Origin: Sambucus nigra
Lineage: Eukaryota > Streptophyta > Magnoliopsida > Dipsacales > Adoxaceae
Reading direction: 5' to 3'
Assembly: GCA_949130495.1 (NCBI GenBank)
Contig: OX422208.1
Location: forward strand, 642,218,023 to 642,282,022
Length of the DNA stretch: 64,000 bases
The notes below the pieces were generated by a model. The model saw only the letters and a program-made list of their open reading frames with translations. It was not told the DNA's origin and ran no database searches. This document shows positions 45,301 to 52,422 of the stretch, in pieces; position 1 is the stretch's first letter; each line of letters begins with the position of its first letter. Position numbers and translations under genes: made by a program.

Positions 45301-47950
45301 AAGCAGCTATAACACCAACAATCGTGGACTGACGAACAACTCAAATTAGGGTACAAACAGAGTAGGATATAAAAAATATAGCATAAAAAAGCTATTAATT
45401 TGGCCACCAAAAAATTAACGGAGCAACATCGAATAAGTTTCTAGATCACAAGAGATAAAAAAATTAATGAAAAATACCTTCAATTGCATATAATCAATGA
45501 ATAAAAAAGAACTTCGCATACGCACGAAAAAAACATTGCTCCAAGTGGATAAAAATATGTATAAAAAAATCTACAACATCACTATAGGTAATAAGAATCC
45601 CTTTTATTCAAGGGAAATCGACCCCAAAAAGTAGAAAAAAGGGGCTCTAAAAACAAATCATAGGCAACCTTTTGTTGTGGTGGTGTACGGCCTAGGGAGG
45701 GAGGTCCAACGAGTTTTGTGGAGGGATATTTTTTCTTTGGTAGCTCTAATACCAACTAAAAACATAGAAAGAAGATTGTTTGTATTAGAAAGGTGTATCT
45801 TCCCCATTCTCATTAACCTCCTTATATAGCATATAGGAGGAGACAATGCAGCAAACCTAATGGAGTAATTTGAGGAAGTAGTGGACAAGGTGTGTGGCTA
45901 AGAGGGTAATAAAGAGTAATGAAAAAAATACTAATTTGGTCCACATGAATAGTCTAAACAATTTATTACAACAATTATAAAAGTAATACAGGGGAAACTC
46001 ATTTTTTTGACCCCTCGTTTTGAACACAGTGATGTGTCAAGCACGTACCAAATAGTGTTTGTAATTTACGTAACCTCCATTACAAAATCATTCAATATGC
46101 ACTTTACACATCCCTTGGTCTAAAAAGAAGTTTAAAAATGAGTCTTCCTAATATTTATTTTATTATTATAGTATATACAAATTTAACATTGAGACAAATA
46201 TGCTAGGTCGACGAAACAGAACAGTTTTGACTACTGGTGATGACAACAGATTTTTTTTTTGGGTGGGTGGGTGGGGAGTGTTGACTACAGATTCACTAGC
46301 TGACAAAAACTACTGATAATGAGATCACTTCTTTTGGAATCTAGTTTGATCAGAACATTATCTATCAGTTCTTGACCCTTGCAGTCATATTATAGCAATT
46401 TCCTAATTATTCAAGAAGATTTTTCTTTCTTTGTGAGACCATATGTAGTGGGATGTGTAAATGTGTAGATTTAGATTTTTGGGTCTCACACTGGGTAACG
46501 AAATGTGTAGATTTAGGTAAGAGAAAATGTAAAGGAAGTGTAAATGTAGATGGCTATTACACAATGTGCAAATGGTCCCACCGTTGCTGGGCGGATGAAA
46601 GTTAGCCGCCCAGGTTGGGCGTTAAAATGTTGGCCGCCCAGATTTGTCGTGCGTGGATCTTTTATCCGCCCAACCCCTCTTTTAAAAAAAAAATAAGCTG
46701 GGCGTTTAACTCTTACCCGCCCAACTCTGGACGTTTAACTCTTATCTGCCCAGATTCATCCGCGTCACCTTTTGCATTGTCCAACTGTAAAAACTACTCC
46801 AACAAAGTAAGCCCAAAAATCTACATTTACATTTTTTTAGACTATCCCACTACAGATGATCTGAAGATGTATAGTGAATTAGAGGAAAATTACATAAAAG
46901 ACCCTTTCAACAATTGCAGAAGCAAGTCAAAATAAAATAACTAGTAGTAAAAAGCTCAAATTATCAACACATGCAAAGTATATTCGAAGTTTGTAACATG
47001 TACTTTTTCACAACTTTTAGATAGTTGATGAGAGTAACATTGATAATCTAGGGGTCATTTCGAGGCAGTGGGTATATTTTAAGAAGTATTTCTTTTTTAC
47101 ATTTTTCACATTTGAATGATTTAAAAATACGATCAAATACCAAAAAGTCCCTCAAACATTTTTTTAATAAACATTTAGTCTAAGTCTTTTATTTTATACC
47201 AAAAAGTCTTTTATTCTCTTATCTTTAAAGGTCCTTGTTGCAAAATAAAAAGGCTTGGACTAAACGTGTATTAAAAAAAGTTCGAGGGACTATTTAGTAT
47301 ATGCCCCTTAAAAATATGTAATTCTTTCGAGGCAGTGGGTCCGGTTTAAAGTGTCTTAAATGGAGCACGAAAAATAAAATATCCGTCCGTATTACTTATC
47401 GTCAATTTGGAAAGGGAAAATGTTAGATACACCGGGTGTTAGTACCGGTTTAGTACTGCTTTATTTGTTTGTACTATAGTGTGGATCCCGTCAGGAAATG
47501 CTGTAGGGCCCACCAATGTACAATCAAATAAAGCGTATTTGATACTACCCAGTACTTGGACCCGGAAGAGTATCATTACTCTTTGGAAAGACTTTTCAAC
47601 TTTGGTGAGTTCGAAAATTATTAATTTAAAATAAATATGTAAACTAAAATAAAAATTAGAGAATTAAAACTTACCAACAAGCTGAAACCAGCAACAGAAG
47701 CAAAAGAAGTGGCCATTGAAGCACCCGCAAGAGCTAGCTCCCCAAGGTGACCCACAAACATGACTGATATCACATTTAAGCTATATATTAACACATTTAC
47801 TGTCACTAGAGGACCTGCTAAAGATAGCTGCTTCTTCACTTCCACCAAAATCTCATCCTTATTGAATCTATTTCTTGAAACGATTACATTTTCAGGAGAT
47901 ATTGAAATTAATGGTGTTAGAAGACCTTGGTTTTCTTCTTCTCTGTCCAT
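18110..47950 (-). CDS. MATE efflux transporter, DETOXIFICATION-type, 8 exons
   Basis: Multidrug and toxic compound extrusion carrier: a polytopic membrane protein expected to export organic compounds, usually in exchange for H+, at the plasma or vacuolar membrane. Joined exons are 47950–47675, 21923–21379, 20478–20392, 20070–20014, 19918–19680, 19105–18987, 18896–18810 and 18163–18110. Total 1464 nt, 487 residues plus TAA, the usual length for plant DTX proteins (about 480–500). All seven introns are GT–AG with compatible phases, and no internal stop was seen. Recognisable motifs: [18 protein letters not shown] (near residue 63), [20 protein letters not shown] (about 96), [16 protein letters not shown] (about 286–301), [16 protein letters not shown] (about 322–337), [10 protein letters not shown] (about 405–414). 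About 12 membrane spans are expected. The substrate cannot be told from sequence. The oddity is intron 1 of about 25.75 kb, packed with TEs. An alternative is two unrelated gene pieces, but each missing part is supplied exactly by the other and the splice phases fit. Confidence 0.88.
18810..18896 (-). CDS. MATE gene exon 7 (residues 442–470)
   Basis: Acceptor TGTGCACAG|GGA, then [20 protein letters not shown] and TLCTNWDSQ. The donor is CACAG|GTAACT. It holds the last membrane span. Confidence 0.92.
18987..19105 (-). CDS. MATE gene exon 6 (residues 402–441)
   Basis: Acceptor CACTATCAG|GA, then [20 protein letters not shown] and a membrane span ending VIHIGGK. The donor is AAG|GTATTA. Confidence 0.92.
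19230..19257. repeat. (GA)n microsatellite in MATE intron 5
   Basis: About 12 GA units with one GGG interruption near the right end. Confidence 0.9.
19680..19918 (-). CDS. MATE gene exon 5 (residues 322–402)
   Basis: Acceptor CTTCCCAG|C, then [19 protein letters not shown] and two membrane spans, ending [11 protein letters not shown]. The donor is TTCAG|GTGGGT. Confidence 0.92.
20014..20070 (-). CDS. MATE gene exon 4 (residues 303–322)
   Basis: 57-bp exon encoding [18 protein letters not shown]. Acceptor AATTTCAG, donor ACAAG|GTGATA. The split Ser codons on both sides match the neighbouring exons. Confidence 0.9.
20392..20478 (-). CDS. MATE gene exon 3 (residues 274–303)
   Basis: Acceptor TTTGAACAG|C completes a Cys codon with exon 2, then [20 protein letters not shown]. 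The donor is ATCAG|GTTATT. Intron 2 upstream is about 900 bp. Confidence 0.92.
21379..21923 (-). CDS. MATE gene exon 2 (residues 93–273)
   Basis: Acceptor AATAAACAG|AT, then [20 protein letters not shown], continuing directly from exon 1's FSLL as in other family members. It encodes most of the N-terminal bundle. It ends AIPSAVMI plus two bases (TG) before GTAAGT. Confidence 0.93.
22545..22765. repeat. Degenerate tandem repeat around GTAAATATTTA and ACATGTGCAAAA
   Basis: Variants of TAGTAAATATTTA and TACATGTGCAAAAYA alternate five to six times with spacing of about 35–60 bp. It is within intron 1, about 620 bp from exon 2, and has no coding potential. Confidence 0.6.
22941..23367. mobile_element. 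Tourist-like MITE (TSD TTA)
   Basis: The left terminus GGCCCCGTTTGGTTGTC is the inverted counterpart of the right terminus, whose reverse complement is GGCCCTGTTTAGTTGCGC. Both ends are flanked by TTA, the 3-bp target duplication of PIF/Harbinger elements. It is 427 bp and non-coding, with an internal C-rich run at 23170–23186. Confidence 0.65.
23379..23490 (+). repeat. About 73-bp tandem duplication
   Basis: CTTTCAATTGTGTGTTGATG through TCGATTGTAGATAAT occurs twice in direct orientation, starting near 23380 and 23451. Confidence 0.85.
23912..26722 (+). pseudogene. L1-type LINE remnant (ORF1 end and ORF2)
   Basis: Highly broken non-LTR retrotransposon on the plus strand. Pieces readable across frames: a basic [13 protein letters not shown] end of ORF1 (about 24080–24120); an ORF2 start [10 protein letters not shown] (about 24140); endonuclease segments DFLLEGGS (24656) and SNHFLAST (about 24715); reverse transcriptase segments [16 protein letters not shown] (about 25450), [20 protein letters not shown] (about 25605–25665), [16 protein letters not shown] (about 25730–25780), and FTDD, the drifted FADD catalytic box (about 26186). 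It ends near a zinc-finger-like [10 protein letters not shown] at 26600. Numerous stops and frameshifts show that it is dead. The right end meets the hAT target duplication, so the hAT element landed at or next to it. Confidence 0.75.
26723..26730. repeat. hAT target-site duplication, left (TGTATATG)
   Basis: The 8 bp TGTATATG immediately precedes the left terminus CAATGGCGGAG and is identical to 29897–29904. Confidence 0.9.
27112..27290 (+). repeat. Array of about nine AATGCTTTAACA motifs inside the hAT
   Basis: The 12-mer AATGCTTTAACA and close variants (AATGTTTTAACA, AATGCTTTAATA) recur at intervals of about 15–28 bp just upstream of the transposase reading frame, all in the same orientation. 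Confidence 0.85.
27305..29674 (+). pseudogene. hAT transposase (TTF zinc finger, DUF4371, hATC) with four nonsense codons
   Basis: Transposase related to plant TTF-type zinc-finger/HAT-dimerisation proteins. One reading frame spans the whole region and is broken only by TGA 27509–27511, TAA 27875–27877, TAA 29054–29056 and TAA 29153–29155; no frameshift was found. In order: [16 protein letters not shown]; the IDLxNLPSDPxLRPRI-type segment; a zinc-finger region with CLPCYLFC and a following [15 protein letters not shown]4371 with [15 protein letters not shown]; the catalytic-core segment with [30 protein letters not shown] and [19 protein letters not shown]; and the C-terminal dimerisation segment [32 protein letters not shown] acceptor just before 27305 suggests an upstream intron, because no ATG starts the frame here. 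It no longer encodes a full protein. Confidence 0.88.
29897..29904. repeat. hAT target-site duplication, right (TGTATATG)
   Basis: Identical to 26723–26730, directly after the right terminus GGCTCCGCCACTA. Confidence 0.9.
30889..31091. repeat. Eight CGAATCGATTCG palindromes
   Basis: Six perfect or near-perfect and two drifted copies of CCGAATCGATTCGG in about 200 bp. This is the counterpart of 1765–1970 in the opposite orientation. Confidence 0.9.
32295..32366. repeat. TA-rich tandem repeat, period about 18 bp
   Basis: Blocks of (AT)n separated by a regularly spaced TATACATATA phrase, about four units. Confidence 0.85.
33281..33370 (+). promoter_or_regulatory. Putative promoter/leader of the Tat antisense ORF
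   Basis: A TATAAG box at 33281 is followed by a (TC)15 tract at 33341–33370 and then the start of the extra ORF near 33425. A TATA box followed by a CT-rich leader is a common plant core-promoter layout. The direction is opposite to the gag–pol of the host element. Confidence 0.45.
33425..35560 (+). pseudogene. Extra ORF of Tat Gypsy element, antisense to gag–pol (broken)
   Basis: Reads [13 protein letters not shown] near 33450, then [20 protein letters not shown] with [11 protein letters not shown] (about 33550–33635), [17 protein letters not shown] (about 33750–33800) and [19 protein letters not shown], the N-terminal 'putative gypsy type transposon' domain. A TTCAATTGCAG acceptor at 33976 begins a second part ([16 protein letters not shown]). 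Then comes a basic, acidic and coiled-coil region ([10 protein letters not shown]…[14 protein letters not shown], about 35000–35100) and a tail [13 protein letters not shown]…[12 protein letters not shown] (about 35300–35395). A second intron-like gap lies at about 34931–34996 (GTAAGTG…TTTTAG). Stops and frameshifts are frequent. Tat-lineage elements are known to carry such an ORF between pol and the 3' LTR in reverse orientation, which is the arrangement here. Its role is unknown. Confidence 0.65.
35845..36235. repeat. Hairpin-bearing tandem repeat, about four units
   Basis: A compound unit of about 75–95 bp containing GTGCCTCTCTAGGCCGATCT, ACTTTAGATCATACCACTC and TTGAGTGGGTTTT. The CCACTC…GAGTGG parts form short hairpins. 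Units begin near 35911, 36006, 36097 and 36170. It lies between the converging extra ORF (plus) and pol (minus), the 3'-untranslated region of the Tat element. Confidence 0.75.
36329..39250 (-). pseudogene. Tat-lineage Gypsy pol: RT, dual RNase H, integrase (broken)
   Basis: Read leftward. Reverse transcriptase from about 39240 ([20 protein letters not shown]) to 38609, with [14 protein letters not shown] and the YIDDM catalytic box. First RNase H 38496–38029 ([16 protein letters not shown]). Second, archaeal-type RNase H at about 38030–37560 ([48 protein letters not shown]). Integrase core 37166–36831 ([38 protein letters not shown]). Integrase C-terminus 36631–36329 ([17 protein letters not shown]). 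Two RNase H domains in tandem are diagnostic of the Tat lineage. In-frame stops and frameshifts break every domain boundary, so it is not functional. Confidence 0.85.
39594..40010 (-). pseudogene. Tat element protease region (broken)
   Basis: Minus-strand segment reading [17 protein letters not shown] (about 39980–39925), an aspartic protease core with a stop after the first Asp. It is followed by AYNAILG-like and [20 protein letters not shown] (39776–39710), as downstream of protease in Tat elements. It links gag to reverse transcriptase in the expected order. Confidence 0.6.
40119..41400 (-). pseudogene. Tat element gag (broken)
   Basis: 41354–41091 contains the retrotransposon gag start ([20 protein letters not shown]). 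40897–40646 is a middle part. 40577–40119 contains a zinc-knuckle-like [14 protein letters not shown] followed by LKKHLEELV, typical of Tat gag. Frames are interrupted. Its upstream end approaches the primer site at 41887–41909. Confidence 0.75.
41887..41909 (-). other. Primer-binding site of the Tat element
   Basis: On the minus strand TTTTGCGCCGTCTGTGGAAA, one step from the LTR end, matching 545–569 apart from one or two changes. Confidence 0.7.
41910..42386 (-). mobile_element. 5' LTR of the Tat element
   Basis: Plus strand starts TGTAGAGGTTACGG beside the primer site and probably ends GTTCGGTCTCA at 42386, where Copia protein-coding sequence begins. It contains GGCCTACGTCCACGGG near 42021. 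The 3' LTR was not found: the left part of the element is cut at 33015/33016 next to the palindrome LTR. Confidence 0.55.
43411..43415. repeat. Target duplication GAGTA, left
   Basis: GAGTA directly before the LTR start TGATGGG, identical to 44960–44964. Confidence 0.85.
43416..43742 (+). repeat. 5' LTR of the nested element (327 bp)
   Basis: Starts TGATGGGAATTAG and ends GTAGGTTACGTCA. The primer site follows after four bases. Confidence 0.9.
43839..44459 (+). pseudogene. Short gag-like, proline-rich reading frame of the nested element
   Basis: The ATG at 43839 opens [20 protein letters not shown] with Gln-rich [11 protein letters not shown], then a TAA at 43959. The same frame continues with proline-rich sequence, further stops, and an open segment 44208–44459. 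The start resembles the N-terminus of Gypsy gag, but no zinc knuckle is present. It is probably a relic of the autonomous parent. Confidence 0.4.
44633..44959 (+). repeat. 3' LTR of the nested element (327 bp)
   Basis: Same length and termini as the 5' LTR. Followed by GAGTA. Confidence 0.9.
45765..46430. other. No gene seen; probably includes the Copia 5' LTR
   Basis: Sequence beyond the Copia primer site, without a clear TG…CA boundary. The right part (46100–46430) is plain AT-rich intron with a short T-run and a GGGTGGGTGGG stretch at 46260. No feature can be supported. Confidence 0.3.
46436..46862. mobile_element. MITE-like inverted-repeat element, 427 bp
   Basis: The left end AGACCATATGTAGTGGGATG and the reverse complement of the right end, AGATCATCTGTAGTGGGATA, share about 45 bp of imperfect inverted repeat that runs on through GTAAATGTAGATTTTTGGG. 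The interior contains several CCGCCCA/TGGGCGG motifs (46598–46750). No target duplication could be defined. Confidence 0.6.
47137..47302. mobile_element. Small inverted-repeat (MITE-like) element
   Basis: Left arm AATACCAAAAAGTCCCTCAA pairs with right arm reverse complement ATACTAAATAGTCCCTCGAA, extending about 60 bp through TTTAGTCYAAGYCTTTTATTTT. It is non-coding. TTTCGAGGCAGTGGGT occurs outside on both sides (about 47056 and 47327). Confidence 0.55.
47420..47582. mobile_element. Small inverted-repeat (MITE-like) element near exon 1
   Basis: Left arm GGGTGTTAGTACCGGTTTAG and right arm reverse complement GGGTCCAAGTACTGGGTAG, both leading to GCTTTATTTG, with outer parts ATGTTAGATAC and TAATGATACTC. 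It ends about 90 bp from the exon 1 splice donor. Confidence 0.55.
47675..47950 (-). CDS. MATE gene exon 1 (residues 1–92)
   Basis: Starts [11 protein letters not shown], continues through [12 protein letters not shown] and the first membrane span, and ends …VAGFSLL. The donor is TTG|GTAAGT at 47674, phase 0. The acidic N-terminus followed by a V/EEVKKQ-type helix is the normal start of this family, which supports the ATG at 47950. Confidence 0.9.
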
Positions 47951-48046
47951 CCCTCTCCAAATTTTTCCTCACATAAAACTAATGTGTTCAATAAATGAAG
48001 GGCGCTACATACAGAGCTCAGACACTTCTTTAGTGCGCTATAGCCC

Positions 48047-48053
48047 ATATATA
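48047..48053 (-). promoter_or_regulatory. Candidate TATA box of the MATE gene
   Basis: Minus strand reads TGTATATATGG, about 100 bp upstream of the ATG. A start site about 30 bp downstream would give a 5' leader of about 70 nt. No other evidence was available. Confidence 0.4.
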
Positions 48054-48099
48054 CATGTTTCTTCATAATTCGGTGTACACGTTTAGCAGGACGCAATCG

Positions 48100-49463
48100 T
48101 TTAAAGGAACTTTTGTCCACATTACATCATTCTCCAACGCAAATCCGAATTGGTCCATATTTCAATATCCAAATTTGGCAATGTATATTTTATGTTACCA
48201 TAAATAATTCTATTTGTAAATAAAAAATTATTTCTAATTCAAATATAAGTAAATTTGAATGATACATGTATTTAATTAATTTATTTTGTAAAATATGGAA
48301 AGAGAATAAAAATGACAAGTAGAGAGAAATATTTTAATTGGTTAATTTTAATTTTCACAATATGAAAGAGATCATCTGCATCTAGAGAGTTTACTTTACA
48401 TTATGAATATTAAATAGTATTCACATCGACTCCAAATTCATTCTCAAGGATTGTATTTTAGATAGCTCTTTTTAACTCATAGCATATTAATTTTACGTGA
48501 CACCTAATATTCTTCCACTCCATAGTAGCATCGGAGATGCTCTTAGAAAATGTAAATGAAATGTGTGGTCCCTAATTTCCATGCGTGCTAAGAGAAAAAA
48601 AGGTTAAATGGTTTAAAGTCATCAAGTAACATCTGAAACTAGAACATCATTACTATCGATCTAACCCCGCATTATTCATTTTTTAAAGTAAAATGCACAG
48701 ATGTTTTAAGTATTAATTTGTGTTAGAATTATTTCAAATAATAATTCTCTATATTGTGTTCTATAATTATATTACAATTAAGAGTCGCTTTGATTAATTA
48801 AATGGTACTTCAAATACCAGACTATTGGGTATCTATCTTAAAGCTAGGTATCGGTCTATTTGATCGATAAATAGGGAATACCAATATCAAATCGATTATA
48901 AAAGCTAAAACCGAATTTACCATTTGTACCACTCGGTACAACCTTACTTAAACCAAAATCGTACCGCACATTTGCGGTAAACCGCGATAAAATCGATAGA
49001 ATTTCTTTTTACAGCTTGCCCAACTCAAATTATTAGGTTTAAAAAATAACTAGGTTACATCATTTTTTATTTAGTTAAAAAATATTTTCACCAAAATAAT
49101 GATCACCAAAATAGCATAATTTCGATAAAAAATAACTAAAAAAGTAAGGCTTAACATCATTTTATATTTAGTCAAATTATTTTTACCAAAAAAATAATGT
49201 CCACCAAAATCAATCCTCGAATCTGTTAAATTCACAGCCCTTGGAATTCTCCATATAAAGTCAATAGCTTTATACAAAGCCAGTAGGTGTAGAAGTTACA
49301 CTACTTTCTAATGTGGGATAAGCATAATAAGGTTTTGAAGTGATAATGCAATTTTATACCAACTCATATTGGCAGGAAATCGATGTGGGATGTTTCACCT
49401 CTTTCAATACTTTTTCTAACCCTATGTTTATATACTTACTTACGTATATCAATATAGGTGATG
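48100..49463. other. MATE upstream region; no gene seen
   Basis: AT-rich DNA between the promoter and the Tekay-like element. It includes a possible small MITE at about 48365–48545, whose ends AAGAGATCATCTGCATCTA and (reverse) TAAGAGCATCTCCGATGCTA resemble each other. No coding sequence. Confidence 0.4.
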
Positions 49464-49468
49464 CTTTT
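49464..49468. repeat. Target duplication CTTTT, left
   Basis: CTTTT directly before the left LTR and identical to 58060–58064. Confidence 0.75.
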
Positions 49469-49885
49469 TATCACACCCTGAACCCAAATCTATTCTAATC
49501 ATTTCATTTATATTATGATTAAATTATAATCTTCAGTCCATTCGAAATATAATTCATTTATCAATATTTTTTTCATGTACGATAAACATAGTCATGTTCT
49601 TTGTACCATAACGTGATTAACATTAGATTCATAATAAAGCGAACATGCTATACTATGATTGACTATGATTAAATATTGCAATCATTAAATCAATCCGTGC
49701 TAACTCAGTATATAAGATGTGCGAGTGTAGTAAAACCTCAGTGTGACAATGAAAAAATCCCCATGTCTAATCCCCATCTCTTTCTAACGGTGCAACTCAC
49801 AGATCACTGATCATATGATATCCTAGATGGCTGCGTACGACCCTAAAAATGTCAAATATAAACCGTAAGCATTAAGCTTAGTGAG

Positions 49886-50140
49886 GTATTCCTTTCCTAA
49901 AATGAAATAATAGTTCTTTATCAAATCCGTGGATATAAAATCCATATAATCCTGCCCTGCTATGAAATAGCAATACTATATTAAATCTCTAAATATAAAA
50001 CCCAAACAATCCTTCCCTACAATGAAATGACAATTCTATATCAAATATGTGGCTATATAATCCAAATAATCCCGCCCTCTTATGAAGTAACAGTTTTATA
50101 TCAAATTTATGAATATGAAATCTAAACAATCCTGCCCATT
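49886..50140. repeat. Four-copy 60-bp tandem repeat in the left LTR
   Basis: ATGAAATRRCARTWCTATAT-like cores occur at 49902, 49962, 50022 and 50082, an exact 60-bp period, each followed by a AATCCAAAYAATCC-type end. Confidence 0.9.
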
Positions 50141-50210
50141 GGCAATAACAAATCCTGGAACATAAGTTCCAACAAATCCTTGTCATAAGACAAATCAAAT
50201 TATTGGATAT

Positions 50211-50390
50211 TTGTCCAATTCTAATCCTGGATCATAAGATTAAAACAAATCCTGAATATTTTAATATCCAAACAAATCCAGAATACCGAAGTATTCAAAC
50301 CAATCCTGGATCATAAGACCCAAACAAATCCTGAATATTTTAATATCCAAACAAATGCTGAATACCTAAGTATTCAAACAAATTCGCTCT
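50211..50390. repeat. Array of small hairpins in the left LTR
   Basis: AAACAAATCCTGAATATTTT-type units in which GGATATTTTAATATCC or GAATACCGAAGTATTC can fold back, repeated five to six times. The right LTR has the same array at about 56330–56535. Confidence 0.75.
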
Positions 50391-51907
50391 TAGAGCTATA
50401 TTCATATTTATATATGAAACAAATCATAAGTACACTCACCTTGGTAATTTAACAGGCTTTTTTTTCCTTTGTCCAACACTTGTTCAACAGGTTCTTATTC
50501 CCTTCCTATAATTCTTATAATATTAGTATCATCATAAGAATATCAACAATCCAAGGAATATCTCAAACACAACTCAATTCATAAGCATCATATGATTCTA
50601 TTCAAATCATTTATTACAAGTGAAGTTCCATCCAAATTCATGTTAATATATTTGACATATCAAAATCATAGACCAAACATACATTCATTTCTTCTTGGTA
50701 ATTTAATCCTTATCATATTAAGATTCCAATACAAAAGACGGTGCATCCTTTCAAGTTTCCTAGAGCAAGTTATGCCCATTTCGTAAATACATAGCAAATC
50801 TGCCCTATAGGCTCATCAATCATTTAGTCAATTTCCAGGAATGTTCATAATTTCTATACATCATAACTTTATATTATATTTCACCCAATATCAATAAACA
50901 TATTGAAAAATACAAAATTAAAGTTTCATAATTTTTAAGGTTCATTTGCTATGTCAAGCAAAACATCAAACACATGGCGTGCATACTTTCACCCCTGGGA
51001 AAGATTTTATACCCGAACTTCAAACTCTCACCAAAGATGCATTTCTTAGTATTTTCACATTAGTTTCTGATATGTCACACATATATGAGTCTATTTTCAT
51101 TTCCAACTGGAATTAATTAATTCCATTAAGTATACAAAAAGATATGGAAGTTTAAATAAACAAGGTTACAAATGAAATAATTTAAGGGTTTACACATTCA
51201 ACTTTGTTTAAACTCGTATCTATTCATACGTATACCTCAAGACATGGAAGTTTAGTAAAAAAATGATGATTTCTATAATTGCAATCATTAATATAAGAAA
51301 AATCATAAGATTTACACGTAGGATTACTTAGGGACGTTTACGTAATTTCCTTTGAATTTTTCTCCAACGTTTCCACCTCGATTTCTTTCTAAACTTCCTT
51401 ATTCTCTCTCCTTAATATTAAATTCCTCATGGATGATTTTGGATGAAGGAGAATGTTATTTCAAAGTTATAAGGTCGGCCAAACCAGCCTACACCTCAAA
51501 CCAATCAATTTAAGACACTTGTTGGGTATAAAGGACAAATTACCACTTAAACGGATGAACAGATTTGCCCTTCGTTAGTAATTTCGGTATAATTTCTTAC
51601 TTGGACCTCCGATTCACACACCGTTTATTGTGTTACAAACCTAACACACATGTCTACAACTATTTAGTTTTCACCCCAAGTCAATTGTTATTTTATAAGG
51701 GTCAAAACGAGTCTCCAACCTGAATATTCCTACCGAAACTTCAAAATTTTATATTTATAACTAATTCGATATTTCATGCTTTCTGAAGTTAGGATTCGAC
51801 TAAACATAATAACTTAACATCATATATATTAATAACACATTACTCGTATCACATAAGATAAGCATGATTTAAGCATAATTAATCATAATTATATTCAGAT
51901 TGTCACA

Positions 51908-51945
51908 ATTCTCCCCCCGTTAAGAAATTTCGTCCCCGAAATTGA
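51908..51945 (-). other. Polypurine tract and end-of-body motif
   Basis: Minus strand reads TTTCGGGGACGAAATTTC, then TTAACGGGGGGAGAAT, directly before the 3' LTR. Confidence 0.85.
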
Positions 51946-51984
51946 CATACCTTAATTGTTCAAATCAAATAAATATCTATATCG

Positions 51985-52335
51985 CATCTTCATGCTATCT
52001 CCACTCTCCCATGTAGATTATTCCATGGAATGCCTTCTCCACACAACTTTTACAAGTGGGATCACTTTGGATCTCAATATTTGTTCCTTCTTATCCACGA
52101 TAGCAACTGGTTCTTCCACATAACTCAAGTCTTCCTTTAACTCAATAGGTTGTTCCACCAACACATGTGAAAGATCCGCTACATACTTTCTTAACATAAA
52201 AATATGGAAAACATCATGTAGTCTAGATAACTCTAGTGGTAATTCTAACTTGCAGTCAACCACCCCGACTTTTTCAAGAATTTTATATGGTCCAATATAA
52301 CGTGGACTTAACTTTCCTTTCTTTCCAAATCTCAT
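51985..52335 (-). pseudogene. Integrase C-terminal chromodomain (broken)
   Basis: Reads MRFGKKGKLSPRYIGPYKIL, LELSRLHDVFHIFMLRKYV, IVDKKEQILRSKVIPLVKV and then WRRHSME, a stop, STWESGDSM. This is the Tekay/chromovirus tail ending in a chromodomain, with an in-frame TAA between the two halves of the final motif. Chromodomains guide integration to particular chromatin. Confidence 0.8.
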
Positions 52336-52422
52336 AACTCCTTTTCATGCAGATATCCAAAGAAACACATAATCCCCTTTCTGGAATTCCAAATCTTTTT
52401 TCCATTTATCCGCATAATTTTT

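Larger units (their letters stand above)
42387..45760 (-). mobile_element. Copia element remnant, with a nested insertion
   Basis: Minus-strand Copia pieces: primer site GCTCTAATACCAA at 45743–45755 (tRNA-Met type on the minus strand); gag at 45060–44961 and, after the inserted element, 43410–42938 ([37 protein letters not shown]); then an abrupt jump to integrase, 42868–42686 ([20 protein letters not shown]) and 42586–42390 ([30 protein letters not shown]). Protease and the integrase core are deleted, and RT and the 3' LTR are missing at the junction with the Tat LTR. Stops are present. Confidence 0.7.
21924..47674 (-). other. MATE gene intron 1, about 25.75 kb, TE-filled
   Basis: Donor GTAAGT directly after exon 1 and acceptor AAACAG directly before exon 2. 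All elements listed between these positions lie inside this intron. The LINE, hAT, palindrome LTR and Tat extra ORF are antisense to the gene; Tat gag–pol and Copia are in sense. Confidence 0.8.
49469..51907 (-). repeat. 3' LTR of the Tekay-like element (2439 bp)
   Basis: Plus strand from TATCACACCC to CAGATTGTCACA, aligned along its whole length with 55589–58059. Non-coding. Confidence 0.9.

Noticed and set aside
47621..47674. In-frame extension of exon 1 beyond FSLL
   Set aside because: A strong GTAAGT donor at 47674 ends the exon, and exon 2 supplies the family-typical continuation; the extension is intron.
48365..48545. Possible MITE upstream of the MATE promoter
   Set aside because: The ends resemble each other only over about 20 bp with gaps and no target duplication was seen, so it is only mentioned within the upstream region.
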